Part shown: piece after piece, positions 61,932-64,000 of the stretch
Layout of the letters: each line of letters starts with the position of its first letter
Position numbering within the stretch: position 1 is the first letter of the stretch
Assembly (NCBI RefSeq): GCF_018860745.1
Contig: NZ_JAHKPY010000014.1
Location: forward strand, 707,214-771,213
Direction: 5' to 3'
Source: Zobellia uliginosa
Lineage (GTDB): Bacteria > Bacteroidota > Bacteroidia > Flavobacteriales > Flavobacteriaceae
Length of the DNA stretch: 64,000 bases
Notes under the pieces: model-generated
The model's database searches: none
Told to the model about the DNA's origin: nothing
The model's input: only the letters and a program-made list of their open reading frames with translations
Made by a program: the position numbers and the translations under genes

Positions 61932-64000
61932 TTAGTCCCTGTTACCTGGTTGATATGTTTCTTCTGCTTTTTTTAAAACATCTTCTTTGTAGTATAAAAC
62001 TTCTTTCCAATCCATATTTTTATACCTCTCAATCTGGTCGTTAAAATGAGGCGAACTTGGATTTCCACTTTGCCCACCGGCCAATATACTTTTAGCTTTT
62101 ACTTTATCTCCAAATTCAACCACGGCTGCAAAACTATTTCCTCGCGTTCCGTAAATTTTATTGGCACCCTCAGTAGTATAACGAGAACCGTAAGCTGCCA
62201 ACGCTCCCCATCTACCCGAGGCAAAACCAATGGCAATACTTGGTTTGGCATCATCAAAATGTTGTACGATATCTCCAGTTGTTCGTTGGTATCTATTTAC
62301 TTCTCCCCACGGTATTTTCCATGTTCCAAAGTCTGCTTCTAGCTTGCCAATTGCTTCTTTGAACAATTGTAATTTTCCAACATAATCCCCATTTTCTACC
62401 CAATGATATAATAATTCCTTAGAAGATAATCCCTCCGGCCTAGACATGCGACGATAAACTAATTCGCCATAGTAATGTGCCAAGGTCATAGGTATGGATT
62501 TTTCTGAAGTTGTAAAATTCCAATCTCTAAGAAGGAATAAAGGCTCCTTCAATCTTTTATCATTTATTCCGTTTTCGTCATAAGTCTCAATTAAGTTAGG
62601 AATTAACAGCTCAAATGCCGGCAGAAAAGGGTCATGTGCCAGTTGAATTAAACTGTCTATAGTATATCCTTTTCTGTCTTTCAATAATTCTATGGCATGA
62701 ACTCCTCTAAAATTCTCTTGATCTCTAGACATGTAATAGGGGTAATCCTCTTTCTTTGGACTGAATTGTAATGCTGAGGTATACGGGGTCGAATTACAGT
62801 TTTGTATCCACCCATTTTCTGGATTCAATACTAAAATATTTTCATCTACCGTATGCAACCCCTGCCAATCGGTCTTTGGATTACTACCGTCAACCGGCTT
62901 CCCATAATTAAACTGAACATCTCGCTTAGGAACAAAATTGCCATGGAAATAGGCAATGTTTCCCTCGGTATCCGCATACACCGTATTATTGCTAGAATTG
63001 GTGCGGATATCCATCATATCACGAAATCCTTTATAGCCTATTTGTTTTGTGCGAATAAATGACTGTTCCAGAGCTTTTACGGGTTCCCACATCATGGCGG
63101 AGGCTGTCCATTGTCCATCGGCAACGTGGGTAATGGGTCCATGATGGGTTCTGTAGGCTGGGTATTTTTTCTCTTTTAGGTCGGAACCATCCAGATATTT
63201 TAATACGATTTCAGACGATTCAACAGGCCGAAGCTCTTCTCCATATTGATAGAATAAATCATCGTCGTTTTTAACAATGGTTTCCTTAAATTCATCCATT
63301 ACATCCGTATAGGTTGATGTATGCATCCAACCGGTATTTTCATTAAAACCTTGGTATACGAAAAATTGCCCCCAAGTTACCGCTCCATAAGCATTTAATC
63401 CCTCCTCAGAAACTACATGAACTTCTCCCCTAAAGTAAAATGAAGTATGCGGATTTATCAATAATAACGGATTGCCCGACCGGGTTAATTTTCCTGATAT
63501 AGCTATACCATTAGACCCTTGTGGTTCTTCCGCTTCCTTTTCTTTCTCTATTTGCAACAGTTCCATTTCTGGCAGTTCCATATCGCTTTCATAAAAAGAT
63601 GCTATCTTCTTTGTAGAAATTCGCTCAATATCCCCACCAATAGACCCTTCACTAAAATACATGGGCATCCACGGTTCAAAATGCGTTAACAATCTTGGTT
63701 TTACTTCTGGGTGCGTATGTAGGTAGTAATTAATACCGTCGGCAAAGGCATTACACAACTCTTTTAACCAAGCGGGGCTTTTCTCATAATTCGCTTTAGC
63801 CTCTTCCTCGGTCATGAACAGTTTTGCACGAAGATCACTATATAACGCATCTTCGCCCTCTACTTCTGCCAACCTACCTGTTGCCCAAATGTAGTTTTGT
63901 TCTACTCGGTTGAAATCATCTTCACATTGTGCATATAAAAGGCCAAATACCGCATCGGCGTCCGACTTGCCATAAATATGAGGAACACCAAAATCATCTC
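61932..64000 (-). CDS. Penicillin acylase family protein (5' end beyond the window)
   Basis: At least 689 residues are visible; the frame continues without a stop to the right edge, where it reads DDFGVPHIYGKSDADAVFGL, so the start codon is outside. This is a penicillin-amidase/acylase family N-terminal nucleophile hydrolase: the autocleavage site is GSNGIAISGKL, with the catalytic Ser codon at 63513-63515, followed by the beta-chain pattern LLLINPHTSFYFRGEVHVVS, NENTGWMHTSTYTDVMDEF, and late in the protein IGFASGRWGALAAYGS. The precursor splits into alpha and beta subunits. Substrates range from beta-lactams to acyl-homoserine lactones; here unknown. Probably exported. Confidence 0.9.
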   Translation of the reverse strand, partial: DDFGVPHIYGKSDADAVFGLLYAQCEDDFNRVEQNYIWATGRLAEVEGEDALYSDLRAKLFMTEEEAKANYEKSPAWLKELCNAFADGINYYLHTHPEVKPRLLTHFEPWMPMYFSEGSIGGDIERISTKKIASFYESDMELPEMELLQIEKEKEAEEPQGSNGIAISGKLTRSGNPLLLINPHTSFYFRGEVHVVSEEGLNAYGAVTWGQFFVYQGFNENTGWMHTSTYTDVMDEFKETIVKNDDDLFYQYGEELRPVESSEIVLKYLDGSDLKEKKYPAYRTHHGPITHVADGQWTASAMMWEPVKALEQSFIRTKQIGYKGFRDMMDIRTNSSNNTVYADTEGNIAYFHGNFVPKRDVQFNYGKPVDGSNPKTDWQGLHTVDENILVLNPENGWIQNCNSTPYTSALQFSPKKEDYPYYMSRDQENFRGVHAIELLKDRKGYTIDSLIQLAHDPFLPAFELLIPNLIETYDENGINDKRLKEPLFLLRDWNFTTSEKSIPMTLAHYYGELVYRRMSRPEGLSSKELLYHWVENGDYVGKLQLFKEAIGKLEADFGTWKIPWGEVNRYQRTTGDIVQHFDDAKPSIAIGFASGRWGALAAYGSRYTTEGANKIYGTRGNSFAAVVEFGDKVKAKSILAGGQSGNPSSPHFNDQIERYKNMDWKEVLYYKEDVLKKAEETYQPGNRD

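Noticed and set aside
63872-63874. Start of the acylase gene inside the window
   Set aside because: The apparent start is a TTG in frame with conserved acylase sequence upstream to the window edge, so the gene is truncated by the edge.
1-64000. CRISPR array, IS element, prophage, rRNA operon
   Set aside because: No spaced direct repeats, transposase, integrase, phage structural gene or rRNA sequence was seen.

Overview
The window is 64 kb of an AT-rich bacterial chromosome from a member of the Bacteroidetes, most probably a (marine) Flavobacteriaceae. The main reasons are: two proteins with type IX secretion (T9SS) C-terminal sorting domains; many SusD-era style Bacteroidetes lipoproteins and secreted proteins; MetG with a fused tRNA-binding domain; a long L25/Ctc; a bifunctional acyltransferase of the flavobacterial ornithine/glycine-lipid type; and a series of Bacteroidetes-type -7 boxes (TAnnTTTG) placed just upstream of genes, with almost no Shine-Dalgarno sequences. 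No IS element, prophage, integrase, rRNA or CRISPR array was seen. Species cannot be named from what is visible.

Layout. 1-6362 (minus): tex, a repeat-containing lipoprotein, metG. 6567-6743: a 59-residue orphan gene closed by a bidirectional terminator. 6826-10042 (minus): DUF1800-DUF1501 pair, the DUF1501 protein carrying both a Tat signal and a T9SS tail. 10239-11408 (plus): YraN-like nuclease and an ACT-like protein. 11413-16053 (minus): three exported proteins (TlpA-type thioredoxin, CocE-type hydrolase, acetyl xylan esterase-like hydrolase). 16143-19547: mfd. 19832-22002: a flavoprotein disulfide-reductase relative and a TspO relative. 22076-27931 (minus): compact four-gene ligase-associated DNA repair operon (MBL exonuclease, ATP-dependent ligase, Lhr-core helicase, PdeM phosphoesterase). 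28081-33777: TerB-like protein, fbp, GNAT, small conserved protein, aspartate kinase, fused PlsC/GNAT acyltransferase. 33791-38823 (minus): small enzymes (GNAT, DUF4870, two VOC proteins, DUF1801, D-2-hydroxyacid dehydrogenase, cupin) and mgtE. 38992-42279 (minus): TPR protein, DUF4286, a frame-disrupted gamma-glutamylcyclotransferase-like gene, rsmA. 42483-46842: orphan 103-residue protein, serS, VOC, HTTM membrane protein, ribF. 46895-51363 (plus): large secreted M12B-type metalloprotease overlapping a lipoprotein gene. 51350-53744 (minus): pth, rplY, prs. 53894-53974: tRNA-Leu(CAA). 54154-55748: TetR regulator and an exported alpha/beta hydrolase with two matching operator palindromes. 55867-57019: HipA-like kinase overlapping DUF3037. 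57305-61907 (plus): PAS histidine kinase, ACT protein, GntP transporter with a Tat-lipoprotein SGNH hydrolase, an exported protein of unknown role. 61932-64000 (minus): penicillin acylase family gene cut by the right edge.

Most of the window is housekeeping (translation: metG, serS, pth, rplY, rsmA, tRNA-Leu; nucleotide/cofactor: prs, ribF; central metabolism: fbp, aspartate kinase; DNA repair: mfd and the ligase cluster). The less explained parts are the HipA-like/DUF3037 pair, the TetR/hydrolase switch with a probably leaderless regulator transcript, the Tat+T9SS DUF1501 protein, the frameshift at about 40109, the palindrome over the terB promoter, and the small orphan genes. No single stretch clearly amounts to a new multi-gene system; the HipA-like/DUF3037 pair is the best candidate.

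No intergenic stretch exceeds 300 bases. The longest, 57020-57304 (285 nt) and 19548-19831 (284 nt), hold no gene I can support; 1-82, 6363-6566, 10043-10238 and 42280-42482 likewise hold only the regulatory sites listed.
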